Shown here piece by piece: positions 1 to 7,969 of a DNA stretch of 11,932 nt. Both the position numbers and the translations under genes were made by a program. The notes below the pieces were generated by a model. That model had not been told where the DNA came from, ran no database searches, and saw nothing but the letters and a program-made list of their open reading frames with translations. The stretch is taken from NCBI GenBank assembly GCA_035493675.1, contig DATJIA010000413.1, positions 1-11,932 of the forward strand, read 5' to 3'. The first letter of the stretch is position 1. Every line of letters starts with the position of its first letter. This DNA is from JAIOQA01 sp035493675. Lineage in GTDB: Bacteria; Myxococcota_A; Polyangia; Haliangiales; Haliangiaceae.

Positions 1-99
1 GTGCACGCAACAGAAGTCCGCGTTGTCGATCTTCGAGCAACCGCTGGACGCGCCGGCGAGCGCAGACGCGACCAGCAGCGCGGGAAGCAAGGCCCTCAT
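1..99 (-). CDS. Partial lipoprotein: signal peptide and first residues only
   Basis: The first 33 codons of a minus-strand gene run off the left edge. The start is ATG at 99. A short n-region (MR) is followed by a hydrophobic stretch rich in Leu and Ala, then Ala-Ser-Ser-Gly-Cys with Cys21 as the likely lipidated residue. The lipobox is slightly unusual, with Ser at -3. Two adjacent cysteines follow at residues 30-31 (DFCC), which suggests a Cys-rich exported domain. The product should be a lipoprotein processed by signal peptidase II and anchored in the inner or outer membrane. No domain is visible, so its function is unknown. It lies 99 bases downstream of the beta-propeller gene on the same strand, with a stem-loop in between, so it may or may not share a transcript. 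No convincing Shine-Dalgarno sequence precedes the ATG. Confidence 0.6.
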   Translation of the reverse strand, partial: MRALLPALLVASALAGASSGCSKIDNADFCCVH

Positions 100-156
100 G
101 CTGCTACGGGAGTATCACGTCCGGAGCCGTCGCCGCCACGAGCTAGGAGGCGATGC

Positions 157-185
157 CGACGACGGATGTGATCATCCCGTCGTCG
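157..185 (-). terminator. Stem-loop after the beta-propeller gene (possible terminator)
   Basis: CGACGACGG at 157-165 and CCGTCGTCG at 177-185 are perfect inverted repeats (9 bp) around an 11-base loop. The structure begins 13 bases past the stop codon of the minus-strand gene ending at 199. No T-run follows it in the direction of transcription, so it is not a classical intrinsic terminator. It could stall or stabilise the 3' end of the transcript, or be chance pairing in GC-rich sequence. Confidence 0.35.
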
Positions 186-198
186 CCGAGGTAGGTGG

Positions 199-3100
199 TC
201 AGGTAGTTCGACCCTCGTCGCGATCGGGGCGCTCGTCGCCGGCGCTCGCGCGCTCGAGCTCCCATTCGTCGCCGTCGCGCGGGCTCGGGCGCGCCGCGAG
301 CTTCTTCGCGAAGACCGGGATGATGATCGTCGCGCCGCCGATCAGCGCGCGCTTGTCGCCGGCGGCGGCGCGCTGCACGAGATCGATATGGTACTCGCCG
401 GGCTCGAGCGTGCCGTCGAGGCGGATGCGCAGCTCGGCCGCCGCCTTGCCGCGGCCGGCGATCGCGAGCTCGCGCAGCTCGACGGACTTGCCGCCGCGCG
501 CGACCAGCGGACGGACCGCGAGCGGGAGCCGCTTGCCCGGCGGCTTCGCCGCGACGCCGAGGTACGTGCGGACGCGATCGATCACGTCGGCGACGCCGAG
601 CGCGAGCCATCGCCAGGCGCCGTCGCGGATCGCGAACGGGTGCGCGCCTTCGATCGCGCGCGGCGCCGCGCCCTTGCTGAGCCGCGTCTCGACGATCGTC
701 TGCGGCGGCAGCGCGGCCAGATCGATCGAGACCGTCGACGCGGCGGTCTCGACGTGGGGGTTGTTGAGCTCGATGTACGCGCGCAGCTCGCGGCCGAAGC
801 GTCCGCCGATCCCGGTGTCGCCGCCGGGCTGCATCGGCGACGGCGTCGGGCCCGCGGGCAGCGGCGGGCCGACCATCACATTGCGCTGCGTGATCTGACG
901 ATTGCGCGGCACCACGTCGTCGACGGACAAGCTGAGCCCGGCGGTGTCGAGCAGCGCGCCGGGGCCGTGCACGAACGCGACGACGCAGCGGTGATCGCCT
1001 TCGGCGCCGGTCGGCAGATCGAAGCGCGCGACCCCGGGCGCCTCCGCGTGCACGCCGCTCACCGGCACGACCCCGAGCGAGGTCCAATCGCCGCCGGACG
1101 GCAGCGCCGAGTCGATCGCGCCCGTCGACTGGAAGCGCGTCCAGAACATCGCGGGCAGGCTCGGCAACATGCCGGACCACCGGCACGCGATCGCCCACAC
1201 GTTGACCGTGCCCGACGGCGTCGTCGATCGATTGTTCACGCGCACCCAGACGCGCGCGGTCGTCGCCGCCGCGGCGATCTGGCTGCGATCCTTGAACCAC
1301 GCGACGTCGTCGGCGGTCGGCGACGGCGCTTCCGGATCGTTCTGGTAGTAGAGCGTGCCGCCGGTGTCGCGCAGCGGCGTGTCGACCTTGATGTCGGCGG
1401 ACTGCCAGTGCCACGCGCGCTGGCTCGCGTCGAGCGGGCTCCGCACGCCGTCGGCGGAGGCGCCGAGCCAACCGGGATCGAACGCGTGATCGCGGAAGTA
1501 GAAGCGCGCGCCGCTGGTCGCGGCGACGTCGAGCTCGAGCTCCCACACGCCGCGCACCGCGGTGGTCGCGCGCAAGACGAAGCGCGGCGCGGAGCCGGCG
1601 TTCGCGACGTTGCCGATCCAGAGATCGTGGATCTCCTGTCCCGGCAGCTCGCCGGTGAGATCGGTCCACGTCCACGGCGTCCCGCGATCGAGCTGGAACA
1701 CGCGCGCGTTGCGCGCGACGTAGATCCGGCCCGCGACGGTCGGATGCGCGACGGCCTTGCCGATCGACACGCCGCTCGCGATCGCGCCGCCCGCCGGCTC
1801 GGTGCACGGCTCCGCGACCCACGCGCCGGCCTCGACGCGATAGAGCGGGGTCGCCGCGACCGGTTGCGACAGCACGACGTAGAAGGTGCCCGCGGCGTCG
1901 GCGGTGAGGCTCGCGATCAGCGGCGACGCGCCCTGCGTCTCGACGCCGGAGACGTACTCGCCGGCGCCGGTGAGGCTCTCCGGACCGTCGAGCGTCGCGG
2001 CGAGCCCCGCCGGGCGCGCGCTGACCTCGGTCCAGGTCGTCGCGCTGGTCGCCGCCGACGCGCCGGCGCACGTCCACAACCGTTGATCGGCGCTCGCCGC
2101 ACACAGCGCGTCGCCGGAGCGCGCGAGCCGATAGAAGCGCCGCGCCGACGGGATGAAGACCTGGCTGATGCGCGCCGCCGACGCGCCGGTGATGCGCGCC
2201 GCGTACGATCGCCCGACGCGGATCGCGGTGCCCGCGGGGATCGTGGCGCTGCCGAAGATCGTCACGTGGAAGCGATCGGCGGCGACGCTCGAGATCGGTT
2301 GATAGACGAAGCCGGGCCCGGCGTCGCCGAGGCACACGCGCGCACCGACGACGAAGTCGGAGGTCATCACGTCCGGCACGACCTCGACGTCGGTGCCCGG
2401 CGTGACCGGCGACGCGAGCGTCGCGACCTGATCCATCGCGATGATGCCCGCGTAGAGATCGCCGGGCGACGCCGGCACCGCGTTGCTGGTCGCGCCGCAG
2501 CTCGGCGCGTTCGGCGTGGTCACGTGCGCGATGTACGTGCTCGCGCCGGGATCGCGATCGACGTACGTGTGCAGGTTCCACACCGGCCAGATGATGTTCG
2601 CGCTCAGGTTGACCCAGACGCGCAAGCCGTCGCCGGTCGGCGCGGTGAACGCGACGCCGCCGTCACCGCCGCCGACCGAGGTCCACGCCGTCGAGCCGAT
2701 CCGGCGCGCGATGCCGGTGTCGAGCGCGGTCGCGTACGCGATCATGCTCGTCGGTGCGCCGGCGAGCGGATCGGAGGTGGCCGCCAGCTGGAACGCCGCG
2801 ATGGAGGCCAGGCCGTGGTTGAGGCTCTCGACCAGATCCGTCGAGGTCGGGTGGGTGGCGCCGCTGCCGTAGGTCGTGTCGGTGCCGGGCGTGGTGTAGG
2901 CGAACGCGGGGTTCGTGTAGCCGCGCGAGGTCGCGAGCCCGCCGTCGCTGCCGACGAAGACGCGCGCGCGCGGCGACGGCGACGCCGCGGGCAGCGTGTC
3001 GGGGTGATACGCGGTCTTCGGCGGCGCGTGCGCGAGCGATCGAACGTCCGTGTGGTGGAGGCGTTGGTAGTCGGGCAGCTGCCAGGTGCGCCCGCCGTCG

Positions 3101-4053
3101 ATCGATCGCTGGAGGAAGATGCCGGCGCTGCACAGGAGGACGTCGGAGGTGTCGGCGCCGTTCGGCTCGGGCGCGACGAGGAACGAGACGCCCTCGAGCG
3201 TGTAGTCGAGCGGCGGCTGCACGCCGGCGCCGCGCTCCTGCCACGCGCCGGTCGGCGGCGCGCCCGTGCTGACAAACAGGCGCACGTCGTGCGGGCTCCG
3301 ATGATCGGCGTAGAGCGGCGCGACCATCGCGTAGACGCGATCCGGTTGGCGCGCGCAGTAGTCGACGAGCACGACCAGGTTCGCGCCCGCCGCGGGCACC
3401 GGCGGGAGGCCCGGCGCGCTGCCGAACAGGTTCGTCCACGGACCGCCGGGCGCATCGGCGTAGAAGAGGCCCTTGCCGTAGACGCCGGCGAAGAAGCGCC
3501 GCGTCGTCGAGGTCGGCATGTAGACCGCGAGCGAGGTGACCTCGCCGATCGCGGCCATCGTCCAGGTCGCGCCGCCGGTCGTCGAGGTCGCGACGCCCGC
3601 GCGGGTCGCGGCGTAGATCGTCGCCATGGTCGGATCCGCGCCGCTCGCGCGATCGACGACCAGCTGGGTGACCTCGGCGCCCGGATCGATCGCGAGCGGC
3701 CAGGTCGCGCCGCCGTCGATCGATCGGAAGACGCGACGCCCCGCGCGCGCGCCGAGGTAGACGACGTCGGGCAACAGCGGATGCACCGCGGCGCACGCGA
3801 GATCGAGCTGCGGCGCGGCGCGGGTCAGATCATCGGCGATCGCGCGCCACGAATGGCCGTCGTCGACGGTGCGAAAGGCGGTCGATCCGCCGACGCGACG
3901 CACGACGACGACGGCGTTGTGCTCGTCGGCGGGGTGCACCGCGATGCCGAGCACCGCGCCTTGCGCGCCGCTCTCGTTCGCGCGCGCCATCCGCGCATAC
4001 GTGCCGTCGCGAACATCGATGACGACCGTCGGACCGAGCGGAATCCAACCCAC
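199..4053 (-). CDS. Large BNR/Asp-box beta-propeller protein with C-terminal Ig-like modules
   Basis: The product is 1284 residues. The start is GTG at 4053, fixed by a strong Shine-Dalgarno sequence and by an in-frame stop 24 bases upstream. Asp-box motifs (S/T-x-D-x-G-x-T-W type) occur near residues 62-69 (TVDDGHSW), 111-118 (SIDGGATW), 157-164 (STTGGATW) and 317-324 (SIDGGRTW), and VFVGSDGG lies at 366-373. These are typical of sialidase/sortilin-like propellers, and the opening WIPLGPT is common in bacterial BNR proteins. A beta-rich insert spans about 500-620, and a second propeller-like stretch about 630-840. The segment around 850-1060 (HWQSADIKVD at 882-891, WVRVNNRS at 936-943, NRQITQRN at 1051-1058) looks like a CARDB/Ig-type module. 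Another beta segment ends near 1247, followed by a charged tail. There is no signal peptide or membrane segment, so localisation is open. A glycan- or protein-binding role is more likely than proven enzyme activity, because no sialidase catalytic set was identified. Confidence 0.88.
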   Translation of the reverse strand: MGWIPLGPTVVIDVRDGTYARMARANESGAQGAVLGIAVHPADEHNAVVVVRRVGGSTAFRTVDDGHSWRAIADDLTRAAPQLDLACAAVHPLLPDVVYLGARAGRRVFRSIDGGATWPLAIDPGAEVTQLVVDRASGADPTMATIYAATRAGVATSTTGGATWTMAAIGEVTSLAVYMPTSTTRRFFAGVYGKGLFYADAPGGPWTNLFGSAPGLPPVPAAGANLVVLVDYCARQPDRVYAMVAPLYADHRSPHDVRLFVSTGAPPTGAWQERGAGVQPPLDYTLEGVSFLVAPEPNGADTSDVLLCSAGIFLQRSIDGGRTWQLPDYQRLHHTDVRSLAHAPPKTAYHPDTLPAASPSPRARVFVGSDGGLATSRGYTNPAFAYTTPGTDTTYGSGATHPTSTDLVESLNHGLASIAAFQLAATSDPLAGAPTSMIAYATALDTGIARRIGSTAWTSVGGGDGGVAFTAPTGDGLRVWVNLSANIIWPVWNLHTYVDRDPGASTYIAHVTTPNAPSCGATSNAVPASPGDLYAGIIAMDQVATLASPVTPGTDVEVVPDVMTSDFVVGARVCLGDAGPGFVYQPISSVAADRFHVTIFGSATIPAGTAIRVGRSYAARITGASAARISQVFIPSARRFYRLARSGDALCAASADQRLWTCAGASAATSATTWTEVSARPAGLAATLDGPESLTGAGEYVSGVETQGASPLIASLTADAAGTFYVVLSQPVAATPLYRVEAGAWVAEPCTEPAGGAIASGVSIGKAVAHPTVAGRIYVARNARVFQLDRGTPWTWTDLTGELPGQEIHDLWIGNVANAGSAPRFVLRATTAVRGVWELELDVAATSGARFYFRDHAFDPGWLGASADGVRSPLDASQRAWHWQSADIKVDTPLRDTGGTLYYQNDPEAPSPTADDVAWFKDRSQIAAAATTARVWVRVNNRSTTPSGTVNVWAIACRWSGMLPSLPAMFWTRFQSTGAIDSALPSGGDWTSLGVVPVSGVHAEAPGVARFDLPTGAEGDHRCVVAFVHGPGALLDTAGLSLSVDDVVPRNRQITQRNVMVGPPLPAGPTPSPMQPGGDTGIGGRFGRELRAYIELNNPHVETAASTVSIDLAALPPQTIVETRLSKGAAPRAIEGAHPFAIRDGAWRWLALGVADVIDRVRTYLGVAAKPPGKRLPLAVRPLVARGGKSVELRELAIAGRGKAAAELRIRLDGTLEPGEYHIDLVQRAAAGDKRALIGGATIIIPVFAKKLAARPSPRDGDEWELERASAGDERPDRDEGRTT

Positions 4054-4057
4054 GACG

Positions 4058-4066
4058 CCTCCCCCT
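4058..4066 (-). promoter_or_regulatory. Strong ribosome-binding site of the beta-propeller gene
   Basis: On the minus strand AGGGGGAGG is followed by a 4-base spacer and the GTG at 4053. It is the clearest Shine-Dalgarno sequence in the window. It decides the GTG start and rules out a longer N-terminus with a signal peptide, since TGA lies in frame just upstream. Confidence 0.75.
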
Positions 4067-4097
4067 GGATAGCTTCATCCGTGGCGGATCCGAGTAT

Positions 4098-4118
4098 CGA
4101 TCGCGCACGCCGCGATCG
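4098..4118 (-). other. Perfect 8-bp stem-loop between two minus-strand genes
   Basis: CGATCGCG (4098-4105) and CGCGATCG (4111-4118) pair perfectly around the 5-base loop CACGC (plus-strand reading). The hairpin starts 23 bases after the stop of the secreted protein gene and lies 44 bases before the GTG of the propeller gene. No T-run follows, so it may be a weak terminator, a processing site or an mRNA stabiliser. Both arms carry the GATC-centred word that is over-represented throughout the window, so a palindrome made by word abundance is also possible. Confidence 0.35.
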
Positions 4119-4141
4119 CGAGCGTGAGATCCGTAAGATCG

Positions 4142-4993
4142 TCACCAGACGATCGTCGACGCGTCGACGACGGTCGTGAGGGCGTTGCCCTTCCACTCGA
4201 AGATCGCGTCGAGCGAGGTGGTCGCGGTGCCGCCGTGGCACTCGCGCACCCAGGTGTCGGCACCGACGCGGATCAGCGTCTTGCCGTTCTGGATCCCGAC
4301 CGCGATCGTGTTCAACCCGCAGCAGAAGTTGAAGTCGACCAGGTTCGAGTCGCCGGCGCCGAGCAGCTTGCGATCGATCTTGCCGCCCTTGCCCTTCGAG
4401 ACGACCGCGAGGCGCGGGCACGAGACGTCGCTGTCGGCGTCGACGTCATCTCCGGCAGCCGCCGCGGGCGCCGCCGGCGGCGTCGGATCCGGAACGATCG
4501 CGACGCACGCGGCGGTCGCGCCTTTCGGGAACAGCGACGCCGGCAGCGCCGCCGCCGCCGCCGCGTCGTCGATCGTGAGCGGGCACGCGTCGGACTTGAG
4601 CGCCGCGTACTGCGCGTCGAACGCCTTCTCGCACTGCTCGAGGTTGTACTCGAGCGCGCCCATCAGCTTGTCGTTGCCCGCGCGCGACGCATCGGACTTC
4701 GGGAACGTCTCCTCTTCCATGAGCTGGCGGCACGCGAGCAGGTTCCCGCTCTTCCAGTACGCGACCGCGAGATCACCGACGAGCCAGGCCTCCTCGACGG
4801 CGTCGGGCGACGCGCCGTCGCACGCCTTGCGCGCGGCCTCGAGCGTCGCGATCGCCTTCGCGTAGTCCTTCGCGCGCGCCGACTTGTCGGCGGCCGCGCG
4901 CGCCTTGCGCATCGACGCCTTCGAGCACTCGTTCTTCGCGTGCGCGACGCCGGCGCCCACGATCAACACCCACGCCACCGCGATCTTCCGCAT
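4142..4993 (-). CDS. Secreted Cys-rich protein with TPR-like N-terminal half
   Basis: The product is 283 residues from ATG at 4993. The reading frame extends further upstream, but this ATG begins a textbook Sec signal peptide: MRK, a hydrophobic core, then Ala-His-Ala at 17-19 with cleavage before Lys20. Residues about 27-130 are helical and Ala/Lys-rich (AKDYAKAIATLEAARKAC, GDLAVAYWKSGNLLACRQL), resembling one or two degenerate TPR repeats. A Pro/Ala linker (about 167-180) and an acidic patch (181-190) lead to a C-terminal beta-type domain with an adjacent Cys pair at 224-225 and another Cys at 252. The mature protein has ten cysteines, which suggests disulfides in the periplasm or outside. 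The gene starts 13 bases after the phosphodiesterase stop codon, which suggests co-transcription. No Shine-Dalgarno sequence is obvious. I do not recognise the family, so the function is unknown. Confidence 0.8.
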   Translation of the reverse strand: MRKIAVAWVLIVGAGVAHAKNECSKASMRKARAAADKSARAKDYAKAIATLEAARKACDGASPDAVEEAWLVGDLAVAYWKSGNLLACRQLMEEETFPKSDASRAGNDKLMGALEYNLEQCEKAFDAQYAALKSDACPLTIDDAAAAAALPASLFPKGATAACVAIVPDPTPPAAPAAAAGDDVDADSDVSCPRLAVVSKGKGGKIDRKLLGAGDSNLVDFNFCCGLNTIAVGIQNGKTLIRVGADTWVRECHGGTATTSLDAIFEWKGNALTTVVDASTIVW

Positions 4994-5006
4994 GCGCGCG
5001 AGTATG

Positions 5007-5765
5007 TCAGACGATCTGCTGCAGGCGTGCGGGATCGTCGCTCTCGATCCAATCGAGGCCGAGCGCGAGCAGGCGCTCGACCTCGGCGCGCGGCGTGGGC
5101 GCGGCGCCGAGCGGGAACGCGACGTGCGCGCCGACCGCGAGGCCGGCCGCGCGCATGCGACGGACCGATGCCTCGTGGAGGAGCGGCAGGTCGGCGCCGA
5201 CCGCGCGCACCTCACCGCCGGCGGCGAGCCGATCGACGAGGCGCCGGCCGCCGCCGAAGACGGAGTGGTTCCAGCAGAAGCCGAGCGCGAGCGCGGGATC
5301 GGCGCGGCCCGCCTCGCGCAGCTTGCGCGGATCGAACGACGACACCATCACGCGCGCGCCCGCGCCGGCCGCCGCGATGTCGGCGGCGACCACCTCGGCG
5401 ACGCGATCGCCGAAGAAGCGCGGCTTGAGCTCGATGTTGATCGCGACCGCGCCGCCGACCTCCGCGAGCACCTCGGCGAGCAGCGCGATCGGCTCGGCGC
5501 GCTCGTACCTGACGGCGCGCCCGCGCACGCTCAACATCGGTTGCACGCGCAGCTTCGAGATCTCGTCCCACGACAGCTCGGCGATCGCGCGCCGCACGCC
5601 GGTCAGGCGCAGCGTGCTCGCGTCGTGGAACACGACCGCGCGCTGGTCGCGCGTGAGCCGCACGTCGAGCTCGATCGCTTCGAGGCCGAGCTCGACGGCG
5701 CGCCGGAACCCGGCCACCGTGTTCTCCTGGTGCAGCGTCGGGACGCCGCGATGCCCGACGATCAT
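5007..5765 (-). CDS. Glycerophosphodiester phosphodiesterase (GDPD, cytoplasmic UgpQ-like)
   Basis: The product is 252 residues, the usual length for the single-domain family. GDPD enzymes hydrolyse glycerophosphodiesters from deacylated phospholipids to glycerol-3-phosphate and an alcohol, using a divalent metal on a TIM barrel. The family signatures are present in order: HRG at 5-7, ENT at 14-16, ELD at 32-34 (metal-binding acids), HD at 47-48 (second catalytic His), and IELKP at 111-115. SSFDP and the final WIESDDP are typical late-barrel strands. There is no signal peptide, so it should be cytosolic like UgpQ rather than periplasmic like GlpQ. ATG at 5765 is chosen because the conserved GHRG strand begins at residue 4, and no usual start codon lies between it and the kinase stop. 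The gap to the kinase gene is 56 bases and the next gene follows after 13. Confidence 0.93.
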   Translation of the reverse strand: MIVGHRGVPTLHQENTVAGFRRAVELGLEAIELDVRLTRDQRAVVFHDASTLRLTGVRRAIAELSWDEISKLRVQPMLSVRGRAVRYERAEPIALLAEVLAEVGGAVAINIELKPRFFGDRVAEVVAADIAAAGAGARVMVSSFDPRKLREAGRADPALALGFCWNHSVFGGGRRLVDRLAAGGEVRAVGADLPLLHEASVRRMRAAGLAVGAHVAFPLGAAPTPRAEVERLLALGLDWIESDDPARLQQIV

Positions 5766-5821
5766 CGGCCGCGTTTTCGGTGCGAGGAACGGGTTGGTCG
5801 GATCCAGTCCGCGACAGCTTA

Positions 5822-7942
5822 CTAGCTGCGCGCGAGCTCGTCGATCGCGTGGAGGAGCTCGTCCTCCGCGAACGGCTTCTCGATGCACCGGTTGGGCACC
5901 GACGACAGGAAGCGCTCGACGCCGACCGAGAACACGCCGCCGGTCATGAACAGGAAGCGGCGCTCGAGCCCGGGATGGCGCGCGCGCACCTCGTGATAGA
6001 GGTCGACGCCGGTGAGCCCGGGCATCATCAGATCGGCGAGCACCGCGTCGAAGCGGGTGTCGTCGTCGAGGACCGCGAGCGCCTGGTGCGCGCCCGGCAC
6101 CATCACGAGCTCGCACGCGTCGCGGAACTGGCGCTCGATCGCGGCGAGCAGCGCGGGCTCGTCGTCGACGACCAGGACGCGGCGGCGGATCGCGGGGCGC
6201 GACGAGCTGCGCGGCGCGTGGCGCGCCGGCGTCGCCTGCGCGCGCGGCAGCGTCACGCGGAACGTCGTCGCGCCCGGCGACGACTCGAACGCGATCTCGC
6301 CGCCGAGCTCGGTCACGATCTGATGACACATCGAGAGGCCGAGGCCGGTGCCCGCGCCCGCCGCCTTGGTCGTGAAGAACGGCTCGAACACGCGCGGCCG
6401 GATCGCGGGCGCGATGCCGCCGCCGGTGTCGCTGATCTCGACGACCGGGCGCCCGGCGCCGTCGGTGCGGGTCGCGACCAGGATCGTGTGATCGTCGGGC
6501 GCGCCGTCGGGGATCGCGTCGGCGGCGTTGGTGAGCAGGTTGATCAAGACCTGGCCGAGGCGGCCGCGCCCCGCGAGCGCGGGCGGCGCGGGCGCGTACG
6601 CGCGCACGACGCGCGCCTTCATCTCGATCGCGTGCTTGGCGAGCGCGAGGGTCGAGTCGAGCAGCTGCGGCAGATCGATCGACTCGCGCGGCTCGTCGTG
6701 CACGCGCGAGAGCATCTTGAGGTTCCGCACGATCCCGAGCACGCGCCCGGTGCCCTCGCGGATCTGCTCGAGCGACGCCTCGAGCTCGGCCGTGCGCGCG
6801 CCGGCGCGCAGCGCCGCGATCTGGCGCGCCGCCAGCTCGAGGTTCAGCTGCACGTACGTGAGCGGGTTGTTGATCTCGTGCGCGACGCTCGCCGCGAGCG
6901 CGCCCATCGACGCGAGCCGATCCGAGATCGCCGCTTGCTCGCGCAGGCGCTGCCGCTCGCTGACGTCGCGCAGGACCGCGAGCCGCGCCGGCTTGCCCTC
7001 GTACTCGATCAGCTGCGCCGCCTCCGACTCGACGTGGCGGATCACGCCGTCGGCGCCGAGGCAGCGGTACTGCTCCGGCGCGGCGGGCACCTGCCCGACC
7101 GCCGCGCGGCGCATCGCCTCGACGAGCGCGGCCCGATCCTCGGGCGGGATGAACTCCATCACCGATCGACCGACGATCTCGCCGACCGACGACACGCCGA
7201 GGATCGCGAGCAGCGCGGCGTTGCCCCACTGCATCACGCCGTCGGTGTGGATCAGGACGCCGTCGGGCAAGCGCTCGATCAGCTGCTGCAGCTCGTGGCG
7301 CGACGTCCGCATCGCGGTGATGCTCGCCTCGATCTCGCGCTGCTGCTCGGCGACGCCGCGCAGCGCGTCGCCGACCCGCCCGATCATCCGCGCGCCGCGG
7401 GCGATCTTCTCGCCGAGCGTGTGCGACGGCGGCGGCACCAGCACGAGCCGCGCGCGTCGTCCGGTCAGCACCTGCTCCTCGATCTTCGACGGCGGCAGCC
7501 CGAGCAGCCGCGGGATCTCCGCGACGTTCGCGTTGCAGATCCGGAAGTACAGCTGCGACTCGCGATAGCCGTCCATGAGCTCGCCGGTGACGACCAGCCG
7601 CCCCGACGACAGCCACTCGTTGCGCACGATCACGTTCGAGAACAGCGCCGGCGCGACCAGGCGCGTGCCGATCTCGTAGAGCTGCCTCGGGCTGACGACG
7701 AGCTGGCCCGCGCGCCGCAAGACGCTGAACGACGGCACCTCGAGCATGCGCGCGCCGATCTCCTCGGGCGTGATGCGATCGCCGTAGCGGCGATCGATCC
7801 GATCGATGAGCTCGACGTAGTCGTCCCAATCGATCCGATCGCCGGCGAGGCGCAGACCCTCGACGAGCTCGGCGGTCGAGAGGCCCGCGTCGTCGAGCGC
7901 CTCGAGGAGGATGCGGCTCGCACGAGCCGAGACTTCTCGCAT
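5822..7942 (-). CDS. Soluble hybrid sensor histidine kinase with PAS and receiver domains
   Basis: The product is 706 residues from ATG at 7942. It has no membrane segments, so it probably senses a cytosolic signal. Residues about 5-172 form an N-terminal domain resembling the ligand-binding part of many AraC-type regulators (PF12625-like, tentative). A helical or coiled linker (about 175-222) leads to a PAS domain (about 222-330), then HisKA with H355 in ASVAHEINNP. The HATPase domain has N468 and N472 (N box), DTGGG at 505-509, FEPFFTTK at 519-526 and GTGLGL at 531-536. The C-terminal receiver has DD at 593-594, phosphoacceptor D637 in LADLMMPG, T667 and K689. All key residues for autophosphorylation and phosphotransfer are present. 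It starts 27 bases after the MBL gene stop. A TAGAGT hexamer at 7957-7952, 9 bases before the ATG, could be its own -10. No DNA-binding partner regulator is in the window. Confidence 0.95.
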   Translation of the reverse strand: MREVSARASRILLEALDDAGLSTAELVEGLRLAGDRIDWDDYVELIDRIDRRYGDRITPEEIGARMLEVPSFSVLRRAGQLVVSPRQLYEIGTRLVAPALFSNVIVRNEWLSSGRLVVTGELMDGYRESQLYFRICNANVAEIPRLLGLPPSKIEEQVLTGRRARLVLVPPPSHTLGEKIARGARMIGRVGDALRGVAEQQREIEASITAMRTSRHELQQLIERLPDGVLIHTDGVMQWGNAALLAILGVSSVGEIVGRSVMEFIPPEDRAALVEAMRRAAVGQVPAAPEQYRCLGADGVIRHVESEAAQLIEYEGKPARLAVLRDVSERQRLREQAAISDRLASMGALAASVAHEINNPLTYVQLNLELAARQIAALRAGARTAELEASLEQIREGTGRVLGIVRNLKMLSRVHDEPRESIDLPQLLDSTLALAKHAIEMKARVVRAYAPAPPALAGRGRLGQVLINLLTNAADAIPDGAPDDHTILVATRTDGAGRPVVEISDTGGGIAPAIRPRVFEPFFTTKAAGAGTGLGLSMCHQIVTELGGEIAFESSPGATTFRVTLPRAQATPARHAPRSSSRPAIRRRVLVVDDEPALLAAIERQFRDACELVMVPGAHQALAVLDDDTRFDAVLADLMMPGLTGVDLYHEVRARHPGLERRFLFMTGGVFSVGVERFLSSVPNRCIEKPFAEDELLHAIDELARS

Positions 7943-7969
7943 CAGTCGATAACTCTATCACCGCGTTCG

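Noticed and set aside
388..4179. Open plus-strand frame of more than 1200 codons antisense to the propeller gene
   Set aside because: The translation is dominated by Arg, Ala, Asp and Gly with no domain pattern. It is the expected shadow of a GC-rich gene, while the minus-strand frame has Asp boxes and a strong ribosome-binding site.
5766..7961. Frame joining the kinase region to the phosphodiesterase as one 984-residue protein
   Set aside because: The N-terminal part is an out-of-frame, Arg-rich reading of the kinase gene. The GDPD domain is complete from the ATG at 5765.
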